Source: Ereboglobus sp. PH5-10 (GTDB taxonomy: Bacteria > Verrucomicrobiota > Verrucomicrobiia > Opitutales > Opitutaceae). From it: 64,000 nt of DNA. Shown here piece after piece: positions 33,677-42,828 of the stretch. The stretch covers positions 124,001 through 188,000 of the forward strand of contig NZ_JAQFIP010000004.1 of the NCBI RefSeq assembly GCF_029504735.1. Direction: 5' to 3'. Every line of letters starts with the position of its first letter. Position 1 is the first letter of the stretch. A program made the translations under genes and the position numbers. The notes below the pieces were generated by a model. It worked only from the letters and a program-made list of their open reading frames with translations, was not told where the DNA came from and did not search any database.

Positions 33677-35953
33677 TCACCAAAGAAACCGGTAACTCAG
33701 GGTCAGCGCGCGCTGCTGTCCGATGCGATGAAGGGTGTTCAACTGGTCGCGATCAAAAAGGTTGCGCACGCTCGCGCTGAGCGTGTGCCGCATGGGGCGT
33801 TTTTTGTCGCCAAACAGCCAGGTGCGAGAAATGGACAGGCTCACGAGGGTGTTGCTCGGATAGTCGAGATACTCGCGCGCGTAATTGCCGTAGTGCGCGA
33901 CAAAATCGCTGACGTGAGTGAGCGTTACGCTCGTGCTCAGCCCCGCGAGCAGCTTGGGCGCGCTCTTTTGAAAAGTGTAGCGCGCGGTCACCCCGATGGT
34001 CGTCTTGGGCATGCGGGTGACGACGCGATCAACCTCGCCGGGGAAGTCCGGCGACTTGGTTGTGATCGGATCGATGTAGGCGATGCGCGAGGTGATCGTG
34101 AAGCCGCGCGCAAGGGTGGCCTTCAGGTCGAGCGAGCCGCCCGTGAAACGCTCCTCGACCGCGCTGAGAAGCTGGGGCTGCGTGTGGTCGGCATCATCCA
34201 CCGGGTCGTTGTAGAGCGGGTTTCCACGCGAGATGTTTTGGTTGTAATATTGAAAAAGAAGAAGCGTGGCGCCGAGGCGTTTGTCGAAGAACATGCCCTT
34301 GAGCCCGGCTTCGTAGCCGAAGGTGCTTTCGTTGCCCTGCAAATCCCCGGTGCGCGCGTCAACACGCGTTGACGGCTCGACGGCCTTGCTTATGCCCGCG
34401 AAGAAAAGCAACCGCCCCGGGCGCACGACGTAGTTGGCGCCGCCGTGCCAGGTGAACTTGGTCACGTTGCTGTGGACGTTTTCCTGGGCAGCGTTGGGAC
34501 GGCGGTCGTGAATATCGATCGACATGACGTCGATGCGCCCGCCCGCGGTGGCGACGAGCTTGCCGCGCCAGAAGGCGGTGCGATCGCTGAGCGCGATGCT
34601 GGTGTAGTCGGCGGCCTCGCGGCGGTTGGTGATGAAGTAGTCGTAAGCCTCCTCGGAAAACTCCGGACGGTAATAGTTCGGCGCATAGGGATCGAATATG
34701 CGCACATCGGCGGGAAGCGAATTGGCGGAGCGCACCCTGCGGTCGATGCGTTTATAGGAGGAGTGCGTGTGCTCGACGCGAAGGGTGACCTTGCTGTCCG
34801 TCCTGCCTGCCAGAAGGCGCGCGGTGGCCTCGACGCTGCCGATGAGGGCGCGCATCGGCTGCTCGATGCGTCGCGGGTAACGCGTGCCGCCAAACTTGCC
34901 CGTGTATCGTTGATTCGAATACCTATCGTCCTCGATGATATACTGGCCGGTGGTGTAGCGGTCGTCGGTCGTGCGCCGGTCGTAGGCGAAAAGATTGGCG
35001 CGCATGGAAACGCGACGGGTGAGCCGTGTCTCGACCTGGAGTGTTGTGGAGAGAAGCTGCTTGTCGACGGAGGCGTTCGGGCCGAAGGCATTGAACGTGG
35101 CGAGCGGCAGATACGGGCCGACGATTTTACCCAAAAGTTTTTCGCGATACTCGGGAATGCCGGAAGAGGGATTTCCGTCCAATTCGAGGTAATCGACCGA
35201 AAACATAATGCTGGTGGAACGGCTGTGCTTGTATGTGAGCTGCGCGTTCAAATAGCGCGTGCGAATGTGCGCGAAGCTCATGGGGCCCTTTGTCTGGCGC
35301 CAGCCGGCGGCCACGCGCTGCCAGAGTTTTTTCTGAATGATGGGCGTGCTTTCATCAAAGCGGACATCGCGCACGTTCACGCTGTTGCCCATCGCGTAAA
35401 GCATGACGCGCGAGCGCCCCAGCGGACGCCCCGTGATGTAGTTCTGGATGCCTCCCGGCGCGGCGCGTCCCGTCACGGATATGATCGGGCCCTGAATGAG
35501 CTGGGTGTGGTTGACGTTTATTATCTCGGGGATTCCCGTTTGCGAAAACCCGTTGCGCAGGCGCGGCGTGGGGAATCCGCGAAGGTTGACGCGGTTCACC
35601 GCGGTGACGAGATCAACGGGACTCGCCCCGGACGCAAGCTCGAGCTCGTTGGTGATCTCGACATCAAATTCCTCCGGGTTCCGCGACTCGCTCGCGGTCA
35701 ATTCGTCGGCAAACGGCGCCTCCTCCAACTCCGCGTCAGGACCGCCCATTCCGGTGGAATCGTAATTTTCATCGGCGGGATCGCGCTCGCTGCTAACGAC
35801 GAGCTCGTCGAGCGTGATGATGGTGTCGTCGCTGAGTTTGTTGAGATCGGGCTGCAGCGCCTGCGCACGGAGCGACGGCCCCGCCGCGCACAGCATCAAC
35901 ACGATTGATAGAACCATGAGCCGGGCCGGGCCCGCGCGCATCCGGCGCGGCAT
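33677..35953 (-). CDS. TonB-dependent outer-membrane receptor
   Basis: 758 residues from MPRRMRAGPARLMVL; upstream in-frame ATGs exist (36046, 36103). A signal ends near SLRAQA. The box-like ITLDELVVSS follows, then a plug (VDLVTAVNRVNLRGFPTPRLRNGF, VTGRAAPGGIQNYITG) and a barrel ending in aromatic LTLSYRFLW. The N-terminal region has an unusually acidic insert (DPADENYDSTGMGGPDAELEEAP). Substrate is not evident. It stands alone. Confidence 0.87.
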   Translation of the reverse strand: MPRRMRAGPARLMVLSIVLMLCAAGPSLRAQALQPDLNKLSDDTIITLDELVVSSERDPADENYDSTGMGGPDAELEEAPFADELTASESRNPEEFDVEITNELELASGASPVDLVTAVNRVNLRGFPTPRLRNGFSQTGIPEIINVNHTQLIQGPIISVTGRAAPGGIQNYITGRPLGRSRVMLYAMGNSVNVRDVRFDESTPIIQKKLWQRVAAGWRQTKGPMSFAHIRTRYLNAQLTYKHSRSTSIMFSVDYLELDGNPSSGIPEYREKLLGKIVGPYLPLATFNAFGPNASVDKQLLSTTLQVETRLTRRVSMRANLFAYDRRTTDDRYTTGQYIIEDDRYSNQRYTGKFGGTRYPRRIEQPMRALIGSVEATARLLAGRTDSKVTLRVEHTHSSYKRIDRRVRSANSLPADVRIFDPYAPNYYRPEFSEEAYDYFITNRREAADYTSIALSDRTAFWRGKLVATAGGRIDVMSIDIHDRRPNAAQENVHSNVTKFTWHGGANYVVRPGRLLFFAGISKAVEPSTRVDARTGDLQGNESTFGYEAGLKGMFFDKRLGATLLLFQYYNQNISRGNPLYNDPVDDADHTQPQLLSAVEERFTGGSLDLKATLARGFTITSRIAYIDPITTKSPDFPGEVDRVVTRMPKTTIGVTARYTFQKSAPKLLAGLSTSVTLTHVSDFVAHYGNYAREYLDYPSNTLVSLSISRTWLFGDKKRPMRHTLSASVRNLFDRDQLNTLHRIGQQRALTLSYRFLW

Positions 35954-36223
35954 CGAAAGCTCTAGGGCGGGGTTGTTTTCGTCGTCAGTCAAGGCGATGT
36001 GTTTGGTAAAGTATTTTGCGAAGTGGAGAGTCAGACATTGTTTCATCCCGAACCGCCACAATAAATGTTTGAGACGATGAAAATCCCGGCCAGGTAACAG
36101 CAAAATTATTTATGTTTTCCGCGCATGGCGGCATCCCGGGCGGGCAAATATACAAGATTGTCAAACCCAGTGGCTTTGGTAGATGCTTCATCCTTTAACA
36201 CCAACAATATGCTAAGAAAGATC

Positions 36224-37741
36224 ATGTCGAAGCTGCGCAAAGCACTCGCGCCTTCGTCCAAAAAACCGGCCTCCTCCAAGACCGCCGGCAAAGCCAATTC
36301 CAAAACGCAACAGCGTGGCCGCAACACAAAACCCCGTCACAAAACGGACGGCGCCCCCGCGCCCGCGCAGCAACGCAAAAGCCGTTCGCATGACTCTCGC
36401 GAAACGCGCAACACCGAGCCGCGCCGTCGCGGCAAGGGCGGCGCGCTGCAACGAGGAGGGCCCAAGCCAAAACGCGAGGCCGTTTACGAACCGCCCCTGC
36501 GCAGCGGACCGCCAAAACAAATCGCCGAGGTGCCCCCGCAGGACACTTCGTTCACCAAGCTCGGGCTCAACGATCGCATCGCCTACGCCGTCGCGCAAAA
36601 AGGCTATGTCGAGCCCACGCCCATCCAGGCGCAAGCCATCCCGCACGTCCTCGCCGGACGCGACGTGACCGGCTCCGCGCAAACCGGCACGGGCAAGACG
36701 GCCGCGTTCGCGCTGCCCATCCTGCAACGCCTCGGCTCGCACGGGCGCCTCCGCTGCCTCGTGCTCGAACCCACGCGCGAACTCGCGCTCCAAGTCGAGG
36801 AAGCATTCAAGGAATACAGCGAATACACCGACCTCGACGTGACGATCGTCTACGGCGGTGTCGGCTACGGAAAACAGCGCGACGACCTCCAGCGCGGCGT
36901 CGACATCCTCGCCGCGACCCCGGGCCGCCTGCTCGACCACATGGAGCAAGGCACCGTGAACCTCAACAGCATCGAAATCCTCGTGCTCGACGAAGTGGAC
37001 CGCATGCTCGACATGGGCTTCCTGCCCGACGTGAAACGCATCGTGCAAAAATGCCCCAATGCCCGCCAGACGCTCTTCTTCACCGCCACGCTCCCGCCTG
37101 AAATCGCACAGCTCGCCTCGTGGGCGCTGAACGATCCCGTCGAGGTTAAAATCGGCGCGCAACGCTCGCCCGCCGAAACCGTGTCGCATGCGTTTTATCC
37201 CGTCGTCGCCTCGCAAAAAGCCGACCTGCTCGACGAACTGCTCAAGCGCACCGACTACCACAGCATCATCATTTTCAGCCGCACAAAGTTTGGCGCCGAC
37301 CGCATCGCGGGCCGCCTCCGCGGCGCGGGCCGCAAGGTCGGGGTGCTCCACTCCGACCGCAACCAGCGCGAACGCCTCGAGGCGCTCTCGGGCTTCAAGT
37401 CCGGAAAATACGAGATTCTCGTCGCCACCGACATCGCCGCGCGCGGCCTGGACATCGCCGACGTGTCGCACGTGATCAACTACGACGTGCCCGAAAACCC
37501 CGAGGACTACGTGCACCGCATCGGCCGCACCGGGCGCGCCCAAAAAACCGGCGACGCCTTCACGCTCGTGACCGAGGACGACGTGCGCGACGCGCGCTCG
37601 ATCGAACGCTTCATAAACTCGAGCATCGAGCGCAAAAAACTCGACGGCTTCAACTACATCTACTCGGCGCTGTTCGACGAGGCCGTCCAAACCGCCGCCA
37701 CGCCGCCCAAAGCCACAAGCCGCCTGCGCCGCGGACGGTAA
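36224..37741 (+). CDS. DEAD-box ATP-dependent RNA helicase
   Basis: About 505 residues. The N-terminus (about 90 residues) is basic and disordered. Conserved motifs follow: Q motif FTKLGLNDRI...PTPIQ, motif I SAQTGTGKT, Ia PTRELALQ, Ib TPGRLLD, II DEVD, III as TAT, then ARGLDIADV and HRIGRTGR. Motif II reads DEVD rather than DEAD, a common variant. The start is uncertain (36125, 36209 or 36224); 36224 follows a purine-rich AAGAAAG. Such helicases act in RNA folding, ribosome assembly or cold response. Confidence 0.9.
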   Translation: MSKLRKALAPSSKKPASSKTAGKANSKTQQRGRNTKPRHKTDGAPAPAQQRKSRSHDSRETRNTEPRRRGKGGALQRGGPKPKREAVYEPPLRSGPPKQIAEVPPQDTSFTKLGLNDRIAYAVAQKGYVEPTPIQAQAIPHVLAGRDVTGSAQTGTGKTAAFALPILQRLGSHGRLRCLVLEPTRELALQVEEAFKEYSEYTDLDVTIVYGGVGYGKQRDDLQRGVDILAATPGRLLDHMEQGTVNLNSIEILVLDEVDRMLDMGFLPDVKRIVQKCPNARQTLFFTATLPPEIAQLASWALNDPVEVKIGAQRSPAETVSHAFYPVVASQKADLLDELLKRTDYHSIIIFSRTKFGADRIAGRLRGAGRKVGVLHSDRNQRERLEALSGFKSGKYEILVATDIAARGLDIADVSHVINYDVPENPEDYVHRIGRTGRAQKTGDAFTLVTEDDVRDARSIERFINSSIERKKLDGFNYIYSALFDEAVQTAATPPKATSRLRRGR

Positions 37742-37753
37742 AGACCTGAAATA

Positions 37754-38003
37754 AAATCCGGCGCGGCAGCCCAATCCGGAACGCCGCGCCGTTTTTTCCA
37801 GTCGAGAGCAGCGTGATCCCGCCGTGATGGCCGGGCATGGTGCGCTTCGCGATTGCCAGCCCCGGCCCGTCGCCGGCCACGTCCGCGTGTATTAATTTTT
37901 CGGATACACCGGTCGAAATCGTGATCGCGCCGCCATCGGGCATGGCCTGCATCGAGTTGGGCAGCACCTGCTGGATTTGACCCTTGTTCACATTGACAAA
38001 CAA
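37754..38003 (-). pseudogene. Decayed histidine kinase ATPase-domain remnant
   Basis: On the minus strand a ~83-residue frame reads VNKGQIQQVLPNSMQAMPDGGAITIS, then DGPGLAIAKRTMPGHHGG and GAAFRIGLP. These match the N box, G1 and C-terminal G2 part of HATPase domains, but the segment between DDGPG and GLGLAIAKR (F box and lid) is missing, leaving a fusion of the two. There is no HisKA domain, start or promoter. The overlap with the helicase terminator also argues against function. Confidence 0.65.
37759..37797 (+). terminator. Rho-independent terminator after the helicase gene
   Basis: CGGCGCGGC (37759-37767) pairs exactly with GCCGCGCCG (37783-37791) and is followed by six Ts (37792-37797). 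Confidence 0.85.
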
Positions 38004-38114
38004 ATGCCACGGCGAGGGTTCGCCATGAAACCGGTTTGTTCCGCGCGTGGCGCCTCAATTCGCAGGCTCGCGTTTGAGGGGAAGCTGGCTTTTGCTCCGC
38101 GCATTTATTAATCC

Positions 38115-40085
38115 ATGTCCGCGCCGAAAAATATGATTCCCGGACGCATCGCCGACGCGCTGATGCGCTTCCCTCCCTTTTCCATGCTGCCCGCGGAATC
38201 TGTCGCCGGGCTCGCCGCCGAGGCCGAGGTCTGGGTCGTGCCGATGGGCGACTACATTTGGCGGCAGGGCGCCAAACCCTCCGGCGAGGTGCTCTTTCTC
38301 GCGCAAGGCCGCGTCGAATACATCTGGGACAACGAGGGGCAGTCCGAGCGCGTCGATGTGCGCGATGTCGGCGACGTGCTCGGCCTGAGCGCGCTGGTGC
38401 GCAACGAGGCCTGTCGCGTCAGCGCGCAGGCAGTCGAGGACTCCATGCTCTACGGCCTTCCATGGACGATGCTCCGCGCGCTGCTCGAAAAAAACGACGA
38501 GGCTCGAAACTATGTGCGCCGCCACCTCTCCTGGGCCGTGCGCGTAGGCAGCCAGATTCACTACTCGGACGAACCGACCAAATCGCACATGGCGGGCCGC
38601 GCAAAAAACATCCTCCAGTCGCATCTCGACGGCGCGCAGATCATCCAGCCGCGTCCGATCGAGCGACTGCTCACATGCGGTCCCGACGCCGAGATCGGAC
38701 AAGCCGCATCGCTCATTTCCTCGAAGCGCGTGCCGTCGATTCTCGTTGTCGATTCCGAGCGCCGTCCGCTCGGCATCGTCAGCAGCAACGCGCTCGTCAA
38801 AAACGTCGTCGTTGACGGAATGCCCAAAACCGAGCCCGTCTCGCGCATCATGGCGAAACCCGTCTGCACCGTCTCGCCCAACTCCAGCGCCACCGCCGCG
38901 ATGCTGATCATGCTGCGCGAACGCATCGGGCAGGTTTGCGTCACCGAGGACGGCACGCCCAACACCAAGGCGCTCGACGTCTGCACGCACAAGGACCTGC
39001 TCGCGCAAACCGGCCACCATCCCGCGGGCCTGTTGCGCGAAATCCGTTTCGCCAAGTCAAACGCGCGCTTCCGCGAGCTTTGCGACGAGATCGAGAACAT
39101 CGCCCGCAGCTACCTCGACGCCGGTGTCTCCGCCATCTACGTCGGCCAAATCTGCGCCGAGCTTTACGACGAGCTCACGCAGCGACTGGTCGAACTCTCC
39201 ACCGACGAGCTGCGCGCCGAGGGCGTCCCGCTTCCGCGCGGCGTGGCGTGGGCGTGGATGTCGGTCGGCAGCGACGGGCGCCGCGAGCAAATCCTGCGCA
39301 CCGACATGGACAACGCAATCGTCTTCGCCCCCTCGAAAACGCATGAGGAGGACGAGGCCGCGCGCGCCATTTTCACGCGCCTCGCCGCGCGCGTGATCGA
39401 CAAGCTCGTCGCCGCCGGCTTCGCCCGCTGCCAGGGCGGTGTCATGGCGCTCAACCCTCGCTGGTGCCGCACGGCGGACGAGTGGGTCGATGAGATCGCC
39501 TCATTCAACGCCGACATCGACGGCGACGGGCTCCTGCGCGCCACCATCCTCTACGATCTGCGCCATGTCACCGGCGATCGCGCCCTGTGCGACAAACTCC
39601 GCGAAAGGATTTTCGCCACCGCCTCCGCCGACACCGCGCTCCAGCGCCGCCTCGCGCAAACGATCGTGGACAACACCCCCCCGCTCAATTTCATCGGCCG
39701 CTTCGTCATTGAAAAACTCGGCGTTGGCGGCAGCAGCGAGTTCGACCTGAAAAACCGCGGCATGGGACCGCTTCGCGACGCCGCGCGCCTCTTCTCGCTT
39801 CACCACAAACTCAACCGGCGCTACTCGACCGGCGGACGCTGGGAGGAGCTTCGCCGCGTCGTGCCCGAGCGCGCTGAACTCGCGTCCCTCGCGCGCGACG
39901 CCTACGATTTCCTCCTCGGCCTGCGCACACTCAACGGCCTGCGACGCGGCGACTCGGGTCGCACCCTCGATCCCGCCACGCTCACCAAAATCGAGCGCGC
40001 GCAACTCTCCAGCGTGTTCGACGTGGTGCGCACCGTGCAGCACGCCGTGCAGTTTCAATTCTCAATCGACGGACGCATGACATGA
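38115..40085 (+). CDS. cNMP-binding, CBS-pair and DUF294 nucleotidyltransferase protein
   Basis: 656 residues. A cyclic-nucleotide-binding-like domain (about 20-135: IWRQGAKPSGEVLFLAQGRVEYIW, DVGDVLGLSAL), a CBS pair (about 175-310, VPSILVVDSERRPLGIVSSNAL and IGQVCVTEDG) and a DUF294 nucleotidyltransferase (VGSDGRREQILRTDMDNAIVF) with the GS..DxD metal motif, then a helical DUF294_C region. This layout is typical of putative signalling nucleotidyltransferases related to GlnD. It is followed by a DEDDh exonuclease gene, a pairing seen repeatedly in bacteria. Confidence 0.9.
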   Translation: MSAPKNMIPGRIADALMRFPPFSMLPAESVAGLAAEAEVWVVPMGDYIWRQGAKPSGEVLFLAQGRVEYIWDNEGQSERVDVRDVGDVLGLSALVRNEACRVSAQAVEDSMLYGLPWTMLRALLEKNDEARNYVRRHLSWAVRVGSQIHYSDEPTKSHMAGRAKNILQSHLDGAQIIQPRPIERLLTCGPDAEIGQAASLISSKRVPSILVVDSERRPLGIVSSNALVKNVVVDGMPKTEPVSRIMAKPVCTVSPNSSATAAMLIMLRERIGQVCVTEDGTPNTKALDVCTHKDLLAQTGHHPAGLLREIRFAKSNARFRELCDEIENIARSYLDAGVSAIYVGQICAELYDELTQRLVELSTDELRAEGVPLPRGVAWAWMSVGSDGRREQILRTDMDNAIVFAPSKTHEEDEAARAIFTRLAARVIDKLVAAGFARCQGGVMALNPRWCRTADEWVDEIASFNADIDGDGLLRATILYDLRHVTGDRALCDKLRERIFATASADTALQRRLAQTIVDNTPPLNFIGRFVIEKLGVGGSSEFDLKNRGMGPLRDAARLFSLHHKLNRRYSTGGRWEELRRVVPERAELASLARDAYDFLLGLRTLNGLRRGDSGRTLDPATLTKIERAQLSSVFDVVRTVQHAVQFQFSIDGRMT

Positions 40086-40086
40086 G

Positions 40087-40226
40087 AAAATTTTCGATTT
40101 TCGATTCTCGATTTTCGATTGGGAGCTTCTGCTCCATTACGATTTCGTTTTCGCGCGGTAGCGCGCAATCGTTTCGAGGCCGCAGGCCGACAGTCTGCCA
40201 AACCGAGAATCGAAAATCGAAAATTC
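40087..40226. repeat. Heptamer-bounded interspersed repeat, copy E (long form)
   Basis: TTTTCGA units at the left, inverted units at the right. It contains the GGGAGCTTCTGCTCC hairpin and the ACAGTCTGCC module shared with copy A. It fills the DUF294-exonuclease spacer. Confidence 0.85.
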
Positions 40227-40239
40227 AACTCCCCCCGCC

Positions 40240-40926
40240 ATGACCTGGAAATTCTGGAAACGCCCGCCCTCAAACCCGGTTGTCGCCGCCTATCGCGAGG
40301 CAACCTCGCCCCGCCCGTCGCGAAAAACACCCGTCGCGGACGCGCGATTTGTCATTCTCGATTGCGAGACATCCGGCTTCGACATCCAGGCCAACCGCAT
40401 ACTCTCGCTCGCCATTGCCGAGGTCGGCAAAGGCCGCCTGAGCATCGCAAAATCGCGTTCATGGACAGTCTTTCAAGAGGACGCCCCGATCAACAAAGCC
40501 GTTGCGATTCACGGCATCCTGCCCTCGCAAACCGCGGGCGGCCAGCCGGAGGCCGAGGTGCTGCTCGAATTTCTGCCCCGCATCCACGACGCGATTCTTG
40601 TCGGCCACCACATCCTTTTCGACATCGCCATGCTCAACGCCTCGCTCGAGCGGCACTTCCGCGCCGCATTGCGCAACCCCACGCTCGACACGGCGGCGTT
40701 TGCCATGACGTCAATCGAGGCGTTCGCCAAAACCGCCTATCCGGGCCAGCATGAGCCCTCGCTTGAGGAAGTGTGCGCGCAATGCAAAATCGCCCCGCTC
40801 GAACGCCACACCGCCGAGGGCGACACATTCACAACCGCGCAGATTTTCCTCTCCATGTGCGCCCTGCACCAGCGCCACCTCGGACGGCCGCTGACGCTGG
40901 CGGATTTGCCGCTGCTGAATGGCTGA
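40240..40926 (+). CDS. DEDDh-type 3'-5' exonuclease (DNA polymerase III epsilon-like)
   Basis: 228 residues. Exo I FVILDCETSGFD (Asp-x-Glu), Exo II VGHHILFDIAML (the Asp) and Exo III with the His-x(4)-Asp in HTAEGDTFTTAQIFL fit the DEDDh family. The N-terminal ~35 residues are variable and basic. It follows the CBS/DUF294 gene across a repeat, and the same pair often sits near acetate and solute symporter genes, although none is here. Likely nucleotide or RNA processing, unproven. Confidence 0.88.
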   Translation: MTWKFWKRPPSNPVVAAYREATSPRPSRKTPVADARFVILDCETSGFDIQANRILSLAIAEVGKGRLSIAKSRSWTVFQEDAPINKAVAIHGILPSQTAGGQPEAEVLLEFLPRIHDAILVGHHILFDIAMLNASLERHFRAALRNPTLDTAAFAMTSIEAFAKTAYPGQHEPSLEEVCAQCKIAPLERHTAEGDTFTTAQIFLSMCALHQRHLGRPLTLADLPLLNG

Positions 40927-41036
40927 CAACTTGAGGCATAACACATCGGCGACTTTTAACCAATTTCCCCGGGTCCCTCCGCGCCCTCCGTGGCAAAAAA
41001 CATCCATTCCAAACAACCTCGCACATATTTCCACAC

Positions 41037-42146
41037 ATGTCCGCCCCCGCGCTCAAAGACACGCTCTTCAACACCGACCGCTTCCGCCTCGTCGCCAGGG
41101 AACTTTCCCTCATCGAAAAACGCTTCGACGCAAAACGCTTTCTCGCGCTTTCCTTCCGCGACTTTGAAAACCTTTCGCTCATGCAACGCCTGCGCCGCAT
41201 GACCGAGTCGCTCCACGCCACGCTGCCCGACGCCGAAACCAACTACCGCAAAACACTCGCCACGCTCCGCGCGCTCGCGCCCGCCCTCGCTCCCAGTTTC
41301 GCAATGCTTGTGTTTCCCGACTATGTCGCCCTCCACGGGACCACCCCGCGCGATTTCGACATGTCGATGGACGCGCTGAAATTTTTCACGCCCTTCGGTT
41401 CGTCCGAGTTTGCCGTGCGCGAGTTCATTCGCCGCGACCAGCCGCGCGCGCTTGCCATCATGCAAAAATGGTCGCGCGACCCCGACGAGCACGTGCGCCG
41501 GCTCTCAAGCGAAGGCTGCCGCCCGCGCCTCCCGTGGTCGTTCCGGCTCGACTCGCTCGTGCAAAACCCCGACCCCGTCGCGCCGATCCTCGAAAACCTC
41601 CGCGCCGACTCGAGCCTCTACGTGCGCAAATCCGTCGCCAACCACCTCAACGACATCACCAAGGACAATCCCGACTGGGTTCTCGCGCGCATCAAGGACT
41701 GGCCGCCCGAAAACGCGCACACCGCCTGGATCGTGAAACACGCACTGCGCACCCTCATCAAAAAAGGCGACCGCCGCGCGCTTGCCGTTATCGGCGCGGG
41801 CGAAAAAGCCCGCGTGCAAATAGACGATTTCAAGATCACCCCGCGCACGCTCAAACTTGGTGAACGCCTGAGTTTTTCATTCACGCTCAAATCGACCGCC
41901 AAAAAACCGCAGCGCCTCGTCGTGGACTACGCCGTGCATTATGTGAAAAAAGCCGGCCACACCACGCGCAAGGTTTTCAAGCTGAAAAGCCTCACGCTCG
42001 CGCCAAGGGAAACGATAAAAATAACCCGCACCCAGCGCATCGAAAATTTCACCACCCGCACCCACTACGCCGGACGGCATGAAATCGAGATTATCGTGAA
42101 CGGTGAGACATTTGCGAAAAACGGGTTTGATCTGAAAACCAAGTAG
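41037..42146 (+). CDS. alkC: DNA alkylation repair protein, AlkC-like
   Basis: 369 residues. The N-terminal ~240 residues are helical HEAT-like repeats (FDMSMDALKFFTPFGSSEFAVREFIRRD, VRRLSSEGCRPRLPWSFRL, LYVRKSVANHLNDITKDNPDWVL), as in AlkC/AlkD glycosylases that excise 3-methyladenine. The C-terminal ~100 residues form beta strands resembling the Ig-like domain found in AlkC (RLSFSFTLKSTAKKPQRLVVDYAVHYVKK). The C-terminal module supports AlkC over AlkD. Confidence 0.8.
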   Translation: MSAPALKDTLFNTDRFRLVARELSLIEKRFDAKRFLALSFRDFENLSLMQRLRRMTESLHATLPDAETNYRKTLATLRALAPALAPSFAMLVFPDYVALHGTTPRDFDMSMDALKFFTPFGSSEFAVREFIRRDQPRALAIMQKWSRDPDEHVRRLSSEGCRPRLPWSFRLDSLVQNPDPVAPILENLRADSSLYVRKSVANHLNDITKDNPDWVLARIKDWPPENAHTAWIVKHALRTLIKKGDRRALAVIGAGEKARVQIDDFKITPRTLKLGERLSFSFTLKSTAKKPQRLVVDYAVHYVKKAGHTTRKVFKLKSLTLAPRETIKITRTQRIENFTTRTHYAGRHEIEIIVNGETFAKNGFDLKTK

Positions 42147-42163
42147 CGCGGGCGTTTTTATTT

Positions 42164-42260
42164 TAACCACGGATTACACAGATTTCACGGATAAATACCG
42201 TAGGGGCGTCGCTTGCGACGCCCGGTTTGGCATCCGTGAAATCAGTGTAATCCGTGGTTA
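42164..42260. repeat. Nested palindromic repeat (CCACGGATTACAC family)
   Basis: Arms of 29 bp beginning TAACCACGGATTACAC (42164-42192) and 42232-42260, inverted, differ at one position. Between them is an inner hairpin, GGGCGTCGC and GCGACGCCC. The type is widespread in bacterial spacers. Confidence 0.85.
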
Positions 42261-42297
42261 ATAATACCAATCGCTACAAATAATCAGACTATTACAA

Positions 42298-42361
42298 GGT
42301 AGGGCGAACCCTCAGGGTGAGCCGCTTGCAGCCTCGGCTCACCCTGAGGGTTCGCCCTACC
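42298..42361. repeat. Perfect 26-bp inverted REP (GGTAGGGCGAA family)
   Basis: GGTAGGGCGAACCCTCAGGG opens the left arm (42298-42323), and the right arm (42336-42361) is its exact 26-bp inverse with a 12-nt loop. The same family appears inside btuF (10572-10662). Confidence 0.9.
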
Positions 42362-42415
42362 AAAGTCTAAATATTTTTAGCGATTGATATAATATTTAGC
42401 TTAAAAAAATCGAAC

Positions 42416-42691
42416 CTAGCGATTGGTTCGCTTCTTTCTTTTTGGCATTTCTTCCAAGAATTCTGGTTCTATCCATACAGTATGAGAACCTTTACATTTT
42501 CCCTTTCGAATTGTGAATTCAAACTCGGCATCGATTGGATGATCCCGAACGGCCATAATTCTTTTTTTCTTGCCAACAAGATATTCGAAAACCGGCGCGC
42601 TAACTTTCCTTTCATCATCCCCCAATCCGCTCAAATCAGGCACGCCTATAATACGAACAACCTGGCCTACGTTTTTTCGCGTCAGTTTCAT
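42416..42691 (-). CDS. Small hypothetical protein, unknown function
   Basis: 91 residues, strongly basic at both ends (MKLTRKNVGQVV, PKRKKRTNR). A central strand pattern FEYLVGKKKRIMAVRDHPIDAEFEFTIRKGKCKGSH is seen, without known motifs. GC is far below the neighbours', so it may be acquired. It sits just beyond the palindromic repeats. Confidence 0.55.
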   Translation of the reverse strand: MKLTRKNVGQVVRIIGVPDLSGLGDDERKVSAPVFEYLVGKKKRIMAVRDHPIDAEFEFTIRKGKCKGSHTVWIEPEFLEEMPKRKKRTNR

Positions 42692-42828
42692 TTTTTAGCA
42701 CCGTCCTTCAATATCCAAAAGAACATTCATTAACAAAGATCTGGCATTGTTTCTGCGTGTTTTTCACGAGCTTTTCTTATCTGCGCCTACCCGCGCCATC
42801 TGTGGATAAAAAGCCGTGTTTTCGGCCC

